Below, one piece after another: positions 1-7,844 of a stretch of DNA of 62,143 nucleotides; position 1 is the stretch's first letter; the number at the start of each line of letters is the position of its first letter. Made by a program: the position numbers and the translations under genes. Source of the stretch: Coriobacteriaceae bacterium AF45-21 (GTDB taxonomy: Bacteria; Actinomycetota; Coriobacteriia; Coriobacteriales; Coriobacteriaceae); contig JAQCYU010000012.1 in NCBI GenBank assembly GCA_027682925.1, positions 1 through 62,143 on the forward strand. The letters are read 5' to 3'. The notes under the pieces are model-generated. The model searched no databases and was not told the origin of the DNA. It saw only the letters and a program-made list of their open reading frames with translations.

Positions 1-1407
1 TGTCCGACATTGGCGAGGCGCGCCCCGAGCCGCCGCTGGTCGTGGACACGACCGCGCCCATCCCCTGTCTGCGCCACGGCATCCCCACCAACCGCCTGGC
101 CTACGCCATGCAGTACTTCGACCTGAGCTGCGTCGCGTTTGAGGACCTGCCCTATGTGACGCTGCTCTGCCGCCTGCTCAAGCAGCTGCCCACGCGCGAG
201 CATTCGGCCGAGGAACTCGACAACCTGATCGCCGGCAAGCTGGGCTTTTTGAGCTTTACGACCGAAGTTATGACGCAGCCCGACGTGGACGGCGCGCGCC
301 CCTACCTGCTGGTGAGCGCCGGCGCCCTGTCCGAGAAGATCGACGCGCTGGCGAGCCTGCCGCGCGAGGTGTGGTCGAGCACGCTGCTGGCGGACGCCGA
401 CGCCGACCGCGTGCGCGACGTGCTCACACAGATTCGCATTGGTCTTGAGCAGGGATTTATCAACAACGGACACTCGGCGGCGCTCGGTCGCGCGATGAGC
501 TACAGCTCGCCTTCGGCCGTGGTGCGCGAGCAACTTTCGGGCGTGGATTTCTACCTGTTCCTGCGCGATCTGCTCGACCACTTTGACGAGCGCCTGGACG
601 ACCTGCGCGCCAAGCTTGCCGAGCTGGCGGAGCGTATCTTTGTGGCTGATGGCTGCATGGCGAGCTTTACCGGCAGCGATGAGGACTTTGACGCGTACTG
701 GGATGCCGCGGGCGACCTGGGGCTAGGCGCGGACGCTAGTGCCGTTGCCGGCCGCGATGCGCTCGTGGTGCCGACGCCGTGCAATCGCCACGAGGCTTTT
801 GTCATCCCCAGCGACATCTGCTTTGCGGCAAGCGCGTGCGACCCGCGTCGCTAGGCATTGACGTGACAGGCGCTTGGGCCGTGGCTGCCAACGCGCTCTC
901 CTACGATTACCTGTGGAACGAGATTCGCGTGAAGGGCGGTGCATACGGCTGCGGATTCCGCGCAGCCGGCGAGCGCCAGACGGCGTTCTACACCTACCGC
1001 GACCCGGCAATCGATCCCTCGATTGAGCGCGTGGCGCGCGCGGGCGAATGGCTCGGCAGCTTTGAGCCCGACGGGCCGCCTTTGAGGGCTTTATCGTGAG
1101 CTGCGTGAGCGGCATGGACGCGCCGGTAAAGCCGTACGCGCTCACCAAGCGCCGCAACACGACCTATCTGGCCGGGCTCGATCCGCATGCGCGCGAGGAG
1201 CGTCGCGCCAGATGCTCGCCGCCACGCCCGGTGAGCTGCGCGCGAGGAGCGTCGCGCCAGATGCTCGCCGCCACGCCCGGTGAGCTGCGCTCGCTCGGCG
1301 CCGACGTGACGCGCATTGCGGCCGAGTCGCCCACCTGCGTCTTTGGCGGCCGCGACGTCATCGCCAAGAGCAACGCCGGCTTTAACGTCGTCGACCTGAT
1401 GGGCTAA
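1..1407 (+). CDS. M16-family zinc metallopeptidase, presequence-protease-like; C-terminal part, frameshifted
   Basis: C-terminal part of an M16C (presequence protease/insulinase-like) peptidase, a family that degrades short peptides. The start and the HXXEH zinc site of the first half lie outside the window. Visible here are a helical M16C-associated stretch and the second M16 core with the motif WNEIRVKGGAYG at 914-949. The frame breaks near 845 (restoring one C gives RRLGID), near 1080 (restoring one G gives GAAFEGF) and across a 49-bp tandem duplication at 1192-1289. Family-like sequence on both sides of each break points to sequence errors rather than decay. The stop is TAA at 1405-1407, followed by a GGGAC-core hairpin. 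The family is confident. The true substrate is unknown. Confidence 0.8.
1192..1289. repeat. 49-bp tandem duplication inside the M16 peptidase gene
   Basis: Two identical 49-bp copies (1192-1240 and 1241-1289) lie head to tail; four more matching bases precede each copy. Because 49 is not a multiple of 3, the duplication changes frame: the family-like reading REER... is in frame in copy 1 and RQMLAATPGEL is in frame in copy 2. With one copy removed, a further single-base fix would still be needed. This looks like an assembly join of two conflicting reads. Confidence 0.85.
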
Positions 1408-1420
1408 CCACAGCAAGCAA

Positions 1421-1456
1421 AACCACTACAAAGGGACAGGCCCCTTTGTAGTGGTT
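1421..1456. repeat. GGGAC-core intergenic hairpin after the M16 gene
   Basis: Perfect 15-bp arms (AACCACTACAAAGGG at 1421-1435 and its complement at 1442-1456) enclose a 6-base loop ACAGGC. It lacks a T-run, so terminator function is uncertain. It belongs to the dispersed GGGGAC family seen at about a dozen sites in the window. Confidence 0.75.
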
Positions 1457-1463
1457 CGAACAC

Positions 1464-1492
1464 TTGTTCTATACGTACACATGTTCTATAGT
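1464..1492 (+). promoter_or_regulatory. Candidate promoter of hicAB
   Basis: A -35-like TTGTTC (1464-1469) is followed after 17 bases by a -10-like TATAGT (1487-1492), about 60 bases before hicA. The spacing is optimal. The motif GTTCTATA also occurs twice here, overlapping both boxes. Confidence 0.55.
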
Positions 1493-1517
1493 ATGGGTGA
1501 TTGCATCGGATCAAAAT

Positions 1518-1538
1518 TGCAACTAGAATATAGTTGCA
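1518..1538. promoter_or_regulatory. Palindromic operator candidate upstream of hicA
   Basis: TGCAACTA-GAATA-TAGTTGCA is a perfect 8-bp inverted repeat with a 5-base spacer. It lies just downstream of the candidate promoter and 15 bases before the hicA start. HicB antitoxins with a DNA-binding C-terminus usually repress their own operon through such a site, so HicB is the likely ligand. Confidence 0.6.
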
Positions 1539-1552
1539 GAATGTGAGGCGGG

Positions 1553-1816
1553 ATGACTCGAGCCGATAAACTCATCGCCCAACTGTTTAGCTGCCCTTCG
1601 ACGTATCGGTATGCCGATTTTTTAAAAGTCATGGCCTCATATGGCTTTGAAATGGACAGCAAAGGCAAGACATCCGGATCGCGCATTCGCTTCTACAGGC
1701 CCTCAGATGGCAGGATGTTCGTGATGCACGCGCCTCATCCATCTGACGAATTGACAGCGGGGACAATTCGAAACATCGTTCGATTTCTGCAGGATGTCGG
1801 AGGCAGTCATGAGTAA
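1553..1816 (+). CDS. hicA: HicA-type mRNA interferase toxin
   Basis: An 87-aa protein of the HicA/YcfA double-stranded-RNA-binding-fold family, toxins that cleave mRNA when unbound by HicB. It shows the usual family layout: a basic N-terminal helix, a GS-R-RFYRPSDGR strand region, then the MHAPHPSDEL segment carrying the catalytic His (about residue 60), and a C-terminal helix ending in RFLQDVG. The start ATG follows GAGGCGG. Its last 8 bases overlap the hicB start, so the two are translationally coupled. HicA is typically shorter than 90 aa, which fits. It sits next to other accessory modules. The family is confident. Toxicity is inferred. Confidence 0.85.
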   Translation: MTRADKLIAQLFSCPSTYRYADFLKVMASYGFEMDSKGKTSGSRIRFYRPSDGRMFVMHAPHPSDELTAGTIRNIVRFLQDVGGSHE

Positions 1817-2138
1817 CGTTTTGGCATACAAGGGCTATTTCGCCCCAGTCGAGTTCGATGCCGAGCAGCATGTACTAACAGGTATGGTCGCCGGCATTAG
1901 GGACGCAATTGTATTTGAAGGCTCCAAGGCTGAAGAAGTGGAGCAATGCTTCCACGACGCCGTCGACGATTACCTTGAGTTTTGTGCCGAAAAGGGCAAG
2001 GAACCAGAGCGGGCTTTTAAGGGCTCGTTCAATGTGAGAACAGGCTCCGAGCTTCACAAGCAGGCAGCACTGGCGGCGGCAAAGAAGGGCGAGTCACTCA
2101 ATAAGTTTGTGACCGAAGCAATCGCCGCGGCGTTATAG
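1809..2138 (+). CDS. hicB: HicB-type antitoxin
   Basis: A 109-aa antitoxin that binds HicA and probably the operon operator. The N-terminal part (about 1-65) is a partial RNase H-like HicB fold with Y-G-x-x-I-features replaced here by GYFAPVEFDAEQHVLTG and GIRDAIVFEG. The C-terminal part (about 75-109) is a ribbon-helix-helix-like segment with SGSFNVRTGSELHKQAALAAA. The start at 1809 is chosen over 1794 because GGAGG lies 6 bases upstream of it. It overlaps the hicA stop. The palindrome at 1518-1538 is a likely target. A GGGGAC-family hairpin follows it. Confidence 0.85.
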   Translation: MSNVLAYKGYFAPVEFDAEQHVLTGMVAGIRDAIVFEGSKAEEVEQCFHDAVDDYLEFCAEKGKEPERAFKGSFNVRTGSELHKQAALAAAKKGESLNKFVTEAIAAAL

Positions 2139-2155
2139 CGTTAACGCATGGGCCA

Positions 2156-2250
2156 AAACCACCACAAAGGGGACAGGCACCTTTGTGGTGGTTTCGACAT
2201 TTGCCCAGATAAAACCTGCCAAAATAAACCTGTCCCTTTTTGGTAGGTTT
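2156..2250. repeat. Two adjacent GGGAC-core hairpins between hicB and the cyclo-ligase gene
   Basis: The first hairpin has perfect 15-bp arms (2156-2170 and 2180-2194) around GGACAGGCA. The second (2212-2250) has arms AAACCTGCCAAAA and TTTTGGTAGGTTT, pairing except for one G-T, around TAAACCTGTCCC. A near copy of the second, in reverse orientation, occurs at 13781-13821 upstream of the HAD gene. Confidence 0.75.
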
Positions 2251-2266
2251 GGGAGAGGAAGCCGGG

Positions 2267-2863
2267 ATGGACAAGGCTGAGTTGCGGCGGGCGGTGATTG
2301 CTCGGCGCGATGCTCTTGATTTGGACTTGCGGGCGGCGAAGTCTGCTGATATCTGTGCGCGGCTGGTTGAGCTGCTGGGCCGCTTGGATGCCGCGGCGCC
2401 GCACACCGTTGCCGTCTATGCCGCGATGGGTTCCGAAGTCGACTCAGCCGCGTTTGCCGCAGCTGCCTCCAAACGTGGCTGGCGCGTGGCCTATCCGTGC
2501 ATGCTCTCGGCAACAGACGCCGCAGCTTGTGGCCAGCGCATGTGTATGCGGGCAGTTGCTGCCGGCGACGCGGACGCGGCTACGTTTATCGCCCACCCCA
2601 CGCGGGCCTTTGCGGCCACGGACATCGACAGCAGCCGCTTCCCTATCGTGCCTGCCGAAGCTCTCGACATGATCGTCGTGCCGCTCGTAGCATTCGACCG
2701 CACCGGCACGCGCCTAGGCTACGGCGGCGGCTGCTATGACCGCTACCTGCCCATGCTCTCGCCCGCATGCCAAATCATCGGCATCGCCTTTGACGAACAG
2801 CGCGTCGACCACATCCCCACCGATGCCCACGACCTGCCGCTGCCCAACATCATCAGCGCCTAA
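2267..2863 (+). CDS. 5-formyltetrahydrofolate cyclo-ligase
   Basis: A 198-aa cytosolic enzyme that uses ATP to turn 5-formyl-THF into 5,10-methenyl-THF, returning folate to one-carbon metabolism. The diagnostic motif is LGYGGGCYDRYLP near residues 152-165, together with the N-terminal ELRRAVIARRDAL and the PLVAFDRTGTRLG strand. The length is normal. The start at 2267 is preferred over an in-frame ATG at 2240 because AGAGGAAG precedes it at the right distance. It stands alone, downstream of two hairpins. No frame break was seen. Confidence 0.92.
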   Translation: MDKAELRRAVIARRDALDLDLRAAKSADICARLVELLGRLDAAAPHTVAVYAAMGSEVDSAAFAAAASKRGWRVAYPCMLSATDAAACGQRMCMRAVAAGDADAATFIAHPTRAFAATDIDSSRFPIVPAEALDMIVVPLVAFDRTGTRLGYGGGCYDRYLPMLSPACQIIGIAFDEQRVDHIPTDAHDLPLPNIISA

Positions 2864-2891
2864 CGGCTGGCACGCTGCACCCCACAAAAAT

Positions 2892-3057
2892 GAGCGTGGA
2901 AAATTTCCCACTTTGGGCCTGTTCGGGGGCAAAAAACGGGAGATTATCCACGCTCATTATTCAAACGTCCGATAATCCACGCTCGTGTGTCCGAAAATCC
3001 ACGCTCAACCAAATCGCGTCTAAATTCCCACGCTCATCCGTCCGGATTTCCACGCTC
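2892..3057. repeat. GAGCGTGGA hairpin element (copy 1) with an array of CCACGCTC boxes
   Basis: A 64-bp inverted repeat opens with GAGCGTGGA (2892) and closes with TCCACGCTC (2955). Four more CCACGCTC boxes follow, starting at 2977, 2999, 3028 and 3050, so successive boxes from 2948 are spaced 29, 22, 29 and 22 bp. The first 93 bp are closely similar to 4342-4434. The array ends 27 bp from the 3' end of the AbiEi-like gene. Confidence 0.85.
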
Positions 3058-3083
3058 GTGCAGCCTAACGCCCTGCCACCGCC

Positions 3084-4045
3084 TCAGCATGCACGCGGCA
3101 CGCCGGCAACCTTGAGCTTGCGATCGAGCTTTGTCGGGTCCCTTAGATCATCCCAGCACAAGCGCACAATCTTACAGTTATCGAGCAGCGAAAGCCTCGA
3201 CTCGCGCTGGCGCTCATCAAATTGCGCCTTTGCAAGCTTGCCCTCCTCCGCCGCCTTCTCGCTTTTAACGAATCCGTCGAACTCCCCAATAATCAACCGG
3301 TCACCCACGCGCCACAAATAGTCAACGCGATACGGCCGTCCCGGCTCAACCGGGTCGAACAGCTCAATTTGCAGCTCCGGCGTCTGCCAGCCGCGCTCGA
3401 TCATCAGGCGCGCGCCTTGGACTCGCCACCGCTTTCCGACAGGCCATCGGCATACCGTGCAACCCTGCGCGCCGTCACAACACCGCGACGATTTAAGCCA
3501 AGCTTGTTGACTGCCTCAACGAGATGCTCCTTCGACAACAGCTGCTCATGAAGCGCCGAGTCCGCAATGATCAGTCCCTCGACAAACGATGCATCGACCA
3601 GGCAATCCGTAATCGTTTGATCGATATCGGTCACGGCAATGTCCATCTGGGTGGCCCGTGTTTGACGAACATAACGATGGCGAACGACCTGAGAGCCCGG
3701 CGTCGTTGATTGTGCCGGTGCCACGGCGATATGGATGTGCGTCAAATTGGCATGCGAAACCGAAAGGCCATAGACAACGGCCGCCGTATAGGAGCAAAAC
3801 GTCCAGTCGGGGTGCTTTTGCGCAAGCGCCCGCACCCGATGCAGATAACGCTGCCGAAACTTGAGCTCGGACCAGTATTCCGGACGCGCATACAACCCCG
3901 GCATGACCACCTTGAGACTTCCCGCCGCCACCCGCCGCTCAATCTGCTTTGCCTCCGCCGTCGTACGCGCGTACACGCAGCTCATCTGCTGCTCGCACGC
4001 TTTAATGTGGCCTGTGAGTCTTTGATTCGCCGTCGCGTTTGCCAT
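3084..4045 (-). CDS. AbiEi-like winged-helix protein with a DUF559/Vsr-like nuclease domain (one frameshift)
   Basis: The N-terminal part (about 1-100) resembles the AbiEi-type antitoxin winged helix (QMSCVYARTTAEAKQIERRV, GLYARPEYW). The C-terminal part is a DUF559/Vsr-like fold with ESKARA-L-MIERGW, RVDYLWR and IIGEFDG, where the Asp and Glu fit a PD-(D/E)XK site. The frame breaks at 3404 inside GCGCGCC: restoring one C gives ARALMIERG, the usual family reading. The start at 4045 has GGGAGG upstream. Upstream are two direct CTGACCAAATGCT repeats, a plausible self-operator. The gene lies between two copies of a 93-bp repeat. It may be an orphan antitoxin-like regulator or a nuclease; its role is unknown. 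Confidence 0.65.
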
Positions 4046-4100
4046 GTCGCCTCCCAACTCTTGGAACGGCGCCAACGTACCAGACGGTTTCATGCGAAGT

Positions 4101-4135
4101 CTGACCAAATGCTGTCCAGCAGCTGACCAAATGCT
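4101..4135. promoter_or_regulatory. Direct-repeat operator candidate upstream of the AbiEi-like gene
   Basis: CTGACCAAATGCT occurs at 4101-4113 and again at 4123-4135. The period is 22 bp, about two helical turns, and the pair lies 56 bases upstream of the start at 4045. AbiEi-type proteins are known to repress their own operons through repeated upstream sites, so self-binding is a reasonable guess. Confidence 0.5.
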
Positions 4136-4341
4136 TGACGGTTTTGGACGTTTTAGGTTAATGGCTTATATCTGCAGGTAGAACGGTTGTCGAGAGGTCC
4201 CTGTCTCCACATCTTTATGCCTCAAAAGCCGTCGATTTCCTTAAAAGAAAATATGCTGTGGCTCGAAACTACCTAGTTTGCGATGCTGTCCGTAAACACT
4301 CGACGCGTGGTGCTGCCGCCTACGACAGCCGCAGAAAAATC

Positions 4342-4434
4342 GAGCGTGGAAAATCTCCCACTTTGGGCCTGTTCCTCGACCAAAAGTGGGAGATTATCCA
4401 CGCTCATTCAACATGCGTCCGATTATCCACGCTC
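4342..4434. repeat. GAGCGTGGA hairpin element (copy 2)
   Basis: Same length, orientation and box spacing (29 bp) as the start of copy 1. Arms GAGCGTGGAAAATCTCCCAC and GTGGGAGATTATCCACGCTC pair except at one position. One further CCACGCTC box lies at 4427-4434. The remaining 4046-4341 holds the direct repeats above and no gene that I can support. Confidence 0.85.
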
Positions 4435-4483
4435 GTCGCGTAGCGGCCACGATAACCGCCGCAGCCACAGCCACGACAGCGGC

Positions 4484-5410
4484 CTAGTGCTCCTCGCCGG
4501 CGCGGGCCAGGTCGTAGGGCGTGGTCTGGTAGACGTAGTAGTTGAGCCAGTTGGTGTAGAGCAGCTGAGCCTGGCTGCGCCAGACGTTGCGCGGCTCGGC
4601 GGTGGGATCGTCGCCCGGGAAGTAATGCGCCGGCACCTGAGGGTTGAGCCCGCGCTTCACGTCGCGCTCGTACTCCAGGCGCAGCGTGTCGGTATCGTAC
4701 TCGGGATGGCCAAAGACAAAAAAGCGGCGGCTGTCGGTCGACTTGACGATATACAGGCCTACCTCGTCGGACACGGCCACGACTTCAAGCTGCGGCTCGG
4801 CCTCCACGTCCTCGCGGCGCACATCGGTGTTGCGCGAATGCACGGCATAGAAGCGGTCGTCAAAGCCGCGGACCAGCGGGCTTTGCGGCTTCACCAGATA
4901 ATGCTCAAATACGCCGCTCGCCTTTGCCGGCAGGTCGTACTTCTGGATACCGTAATGATGGTAGAGCCCCGCCTGCGCGCCCCAACAAATGTGCAGCGTG
5001 GAGTGCACGTGCGTGGTGGACCAATCCATGATCTGGCAGAGCTCGGGCCAGTAGTCGACCTCCTCGAACGGCATCTGCTCCACCGGCGCGCCCGTGATGA
5101 TCAGGCCGTCGTAGTGGATGTCGCGGATGTCGTCGAACGTGCGGTAGAACGTCTCCAGGTGGCCGGCGCTCACGTGCGTGGCCTCGTGCGTCTTGGTGCG
5201 CAGCAGGTCCACCTCCACCTGCAACGGCGTGTTGGAGAGTTTGCGCATAATCTGCGTCTCGGTGGCGATCTTGGTGGGCATGAGGTTGAGGATGAGCACA
5301 CGCAGCGGACGGATGTCCTGGTGCAGCGCGCGGTACTCGGTCATGACAAAGATGTTCTCGCTCTCGAGCTGCGCGGCGGCAGGGAGGGCGTCGGGGATGC
5401 GAATGGGCAT
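4484..5410 (-). CDS. metA: Homoserine O-acetyltransferase, MetA family
   Basis: A 308-aa enzyme that acylates L-homoserine in methionine biosynthesis. The catalytic Cys142 lies in HICWGAQAG, and the HPEYDTD motif (about 235-241) supplies the His and Glu of the triad. Residue 111 is Glu (GAPVE). In characterised MetA proteins Gly at this position goes with succinyl-CoA and Glu with acetyl-CoA, so acetyl-CoA is predicted. The start has AAGGAG upstream. The gene is monocistronic and intact. I saw no SAM riboswitch in the 210 bp before it. Confidence 0.92.
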   Translation of the reverse strand: MPIRIPDALPAAAQLESENIFVMTEYRALHQDIRPLRVLILNLMPTKIATETQIMRKLSNTPLQVEVDLLRTKTHEATHVSAGHLETFYRTFDDIRDIHYDGLIITGAPVEQMPFEEVDYWPELCQIMDWSTTHVHSTLHICWGAQAGLYHHYGIQKYDLPAKASGVFEHYLVKPQSPLVRGFDDRFYAVHSRNTDVRREDVEAEPQLEVVAVSDEVGLYIVKSTDSRRFFVFGHPEYDTDTLRLEYERDVKRGLNPQVPAHYFPGDDPTAEPRNVWRSQAQLLYTNWLNYYVYQTTPYDLARAGEEH

Positions 5411-5555
5411 GGATGCTCCTTACGAGTCAGTTGCAGCTATGGTACAACGAGCGGCCCCATCCGCGCGAGCACATCGCCCGGCGATGTCGCCAGCGGCCCA
5501 AATCATTCCAAAAGTAGAGATTAAAGCATGTCCCAAAAATCTACTTCGCTTTAGC

Positions 5556-5584
5556 TTAGCAAAGTGACAGCAGGACGCTACAAT
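5556..5584 (+). promoter_or_regulatory. Candidate promoter of the hydroxyacid dehydrogenase gene
   Basis: TTAGCA (5556-5561), 17 bases, then TACAAT (5579-5584). The predicted transcript would start near 5591, leaving a leader of about 30 bases with GAAAGGA before the ATG at 5622. Confidence 0.55.
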
Positions 5585-5621
5585 GGTTCGATGCGAGAAA
5601 CTCGGCCGAAAGGATACATAT

Positions 5622-6599
5622 ATGTACCAGACGCGTAAGATCGGTGTGGTCGGCCAGGGCCACGTAGGAGCACATGTCGCCAACAGCCTGCTCATGCAGG
5701 GCATTGCCGATGAGCTGTACCTGTGCGATATCAACGAGACCAAGGTGACATCCGAGGTCCAGGACCTGCGCGACTCCCTTTCGTTTGTCCCGTACAACAC
5801 CAAGATCGTCAACTGCTACGACCACTACGAGGAGCTGGCCTGCTGCGACGTCATCGTCAACGCTGCCGGCAAGGTCGCGCTGGCCGCCGGCAACCGCGAC
5901 GGTGAGCTGTTCTTTACCACCGACGCCGCCCGCACCTTTGCCAAGCGCATCGTCGACGCCGGCTTTGACGGCATCTTCGTGAGCATCTCCAACCCCTGCG
6001 ACGTCGTGTGCACCGAGCTGTGGCACCTGACCGGCTACGATCCCAAGAAGATCATCGGCTCGGGCTGCGGTCTGGACTCCGCCCGCCTGCGCACCGAGAT
6101 CTCCAAGAAGGTCGGTGTGAGCCCCAAGTCCATCGACGCCTACATGATCGGCGAGCATGGCTTTAGCCAGCTGGCCGCCTTTAAGGCCGCAACCATCGCC
6201 GGCAAGAGCCTCAACGAGCTTCAGGCCGAAAACCCCGACAAGTACGCCTTTGCCCACATGGAGGTCGAGGAGCTCGCGCGCAAGGGCGGCTATGTGACCT
6301 ACCAGGGCAAGCAGTGCACCGAGTACGCCGTCGCCAACTCCGCTGCGCGTGTCTGCGCCGCCGTGCTGCACAACGAGCACGCCGTGCTTTCGGCCTCTAC
6401 GCTCATGACTGGCCAGTATGGCGAAGAGGGCATCTTTACCTCCCTGCCGTGCGTGATCGGCGCCGAGGGCGTCGAGGAGGTCTACACGCTCGACCTTTCC
6501 GAGCACGAGCTCGAGGGCTTCCACAAGAGCTGCCAGCACATCCGCGACAACATCGCCCAGCTCGACTGGTGGGACGCCGAGGCGTACGACGCAAAGTAG
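5622..6599 (+). CDS. L-2-hydroxyacid dehydrogenase (lactate/2-hydroxyisocaproate dehydrogenase-like)
   Basis: A 325-aa NAD-dependent dehydrogenase of the lactate/malate family. The Rossmann motif GQGHVGAHVANSL is near residues 10-22, SISNPCDV near 125, and the active-site GEHGFSQ near 180. The loop that sets substrate choice reads GKVALAAGNRD instead of the lactate-type GxxxKPGxxR, closer to L-2-hydroxyisocaproate dehydrogenases, which reduce branched 2-oxoacids. The start at 5622 has GAAAGGA upstream; an in-frame ATG at 5583 has none. A strong terminator follows. Lactate or malate as substrate cannot be excluded. It would serve to reoxidise NADH in fermentation. Confidence 0.82.
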   Translation: MYQTRKIGVVGQGHVGAHVANSLLMQGIADELYLCDINETKVTSEVQDLRDSLSFVPYNTKIVNCYDHYEELACCDVIVNAAGKVALAAGNRDGELFFTTDAARTFAKRIVDAGFDGIFVSISNPCDVVCTELWHLTGYDPKKIIGSGCGLDSARLRTEISKKVGVSPKSIDAYMIGEHGFSQLAAFKAATIAGKSLNELQAENPDKYAFAHMEVEELARKGGYVTYQGKQCTEYAVANSAARVCAAVLHNEHAVLSASTLMTGQYGEEGIFTSLPCVIGAEGVEEVYTLDLSEHELEGFHKSCQHIRDNIAQLDWWDAEAYDAK

Positions 6600-6640
6600 G
6601 CCGCTGGCTACCGCAACCTTGCGAATCTAAGCGCGATACT

Positions 6641-6684
6641 AAGCGGGCCGCGCCGGAAATCCCCGGCGCGGCCCGCTTTTTTGA
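6641..6684 (+). terminator. Rho-independent terminator after the dehydrogenase gene
   Basis: AAGCGGGCCGCGCCGG pairs with CCGGCGCGGCCCGCTT across a 6-base loop, then runs into TTTTTT. It ends the dehydrogenase transcript and separates it from the convergent SIS gene. Confidence 0.9.
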
Positions 6685-6731
6685 CTCACGCAGTGCCCTT
6701 GCGAATCGAAAGTGAATGCTTTTCCCGTTAC

Positions 6732-7700
6732 CTAGTACTGCTCGATGCCCATGTAGCGACGAATCTCGGGGCTGTGGTTGAACACCTTGCCGCGGGCGGC
6801 GCGCAGCTCGCAGCTCATGTTGTAGAAGAAGATCGGCTCCAGGTACGAACGCACGCTGGCGGGCACCTCGCCCACGCCGTACTCGAGCGCGTCGAGCACC
6901 ATGATCGTGTCGGTGTGCGTGTTGAGGAACGCGAGCGCACGCTCCTCCATGGGGCGGCACTCGCCCGATCCGAGCTGCACAAAGTAGAACACGCCGGGCT
7001 CGGTAACCTCGAACGGGCCGTGGAAATACTCACCGGAGTGGATGTAGCAGCAGTGCTGCCACTGCATCTCCATGAGCGAGCAGATCGCCATGGCATAGGT
7101 CTGGCTAAAGTTGGGGCCGGAGCCCAGGATATAGAAGAACTTGTGCTGCTGGCAAAGCTCGGCAAAACGGGCGCCCAGCTCGGCATTGACCTTCTCGCGC
7201 GCGGCGGGCAGCAGCGCGTCCATCTGCTTAAGGCCTTCATACATGTCGGCGAGCGCCTCGTAACCCTCCTGCTGGTCGAGCAACTCGGCGGCGATCAGAG
7301 CGCCGATGCCCTGCGGCACCTCGGCCTGTGACACGCCCTCGCCCCACGGATAGACCCAGGTGGTCCACTTGCCGTTATCGATCTTGGAGCCCTCGCAGTC
7401 GGTGAGGGCAACGACCTCGGCACCGGCTGCCAGCGCCATCTCGCAGCCGTCAACGACCTCCTGCGTGTTGCCGCTGTGGCTGCAGGCAATAACGAGCGAC
7501 TTCTCGCCAAGGCTCTTAGGAGCCATCAGGCAAAACTCGCGTGCAGTGTAGACCGTCGAGGTAAACGTGGTGGCCTCGCGCTTGAGCAGCTCGTTGGCCG
7601 GCATCAGGTCGATCATAGAACCGCCGCAAGCGATCCAAAAGACGTTCTCAATCTTGCCCTTGCGCTCGATGATTTCCTGAACCAGATCATGTGCGTTCAT
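6732..7700 (-). CDS. SIS-domain sugar-phosphate deglycase/isomerase, FrlB/GfrF-like (paralogue 1)
   Basis: A 322-aa protein with two SIS domains. The first carries ACSHSGNTQE (72-81), a phosphosugar-binding SxSGxT loop, and the second HSGEYFHGPFE (221-231). This arrangement matches deglycases that split fructoselysine 6-phosphate or relatives into amino acid and glucose 6-phosphate (FrlB, FraB, GfrE/GfrF). The Glu224 of GEYFHG is where the catalytic Glu is expected. AAGGAGG precedes the start. The upstream region has two copies of a 17-bp motif, and GntR-1 lies directly upstream on the same strand. The exact substrate is not known. A glucosamine-type isomerase is the alternative. Confidence 0.75.
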   Translation of the reverse strand: MNAHDLVQEIIERKGKIENVFWIACGGSMIDLMPANELLKREATTFTSTVYTAREFCLMAPKSLGEKSLVIACSHSGNTQEVVDGCEMALAAGAEVVALTDCEGSKIDNGKWTTWVYPWGEGVSQAEVPQGIGALIAAELLDQQEGYEALADMYEGLKQMDALLPAAREKVNAELGARFAELCQQHKFFYILGSGPNFSQTYAMAICSLMEMQWQHCCYIHSGEYFHGPFEVTEPGVFYFVQLGSGECRPMEERALAFLNTHTDTIMVLDALEYGVGEVPASVRSYLEPIFFYNMSCELRAARGKVFNHSPEIRRYMGIEQY

Positions 7701-7756
7701 CCTGATTTTCCTCCTTGTGGGGCGGCTTTGAGCGACGGCAGCTCGTACCTGCTGTC

Positions 7757-7835
7757 GTTCTATGTTGTCCTATTTATAGCACGCACGACGACACTCGTGA
7801 AGCCATTTCGCCAAACTTGTTCTATGTTGTTCTAT
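7757..7835. promoter_or_regulatory. Two 17-bp operator-like sites between GntR-1 and SIS-1
   Basis: GTTCTATGTTGTCCTAT (7757-7773) and GTTCTATGTTGTTCTAT (7819-7835) differ at one base and are 62 bp apart. They lie in the only gap between the regulator gene and the SIS-1 gene. The minus strand between them reads TATAAAT, a possible -10 box. Binding by GntR-1 is inferred from position. Confidence 0.6.
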
Positions 7836-7844
7836 CTGTGGATG

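Noticed and set aside
2948..3057. Possible CRISPR array from the regularly spaced CCACGCTC boxes
   Set aside because: The repeat is only about 8-12 bp, spacing alternates 29 and 22 bp, spacers resemble each other, and no cas genes are nearby.
3404..3404. Two separate coupled genes (TGATG overlap) instead of one frameshifted AbiEi-like gene
   Set aside because: The join ESKARA-L-MIERG reads as a continuous family motif once one C is restored, and the second frame has no ribosome site of its own.
5411..5621. Riboswitch or T-box upstream of metA
   Set aside because: No SAM-box, T-box or terminator-antiterminator pattern could be traced in this gap.
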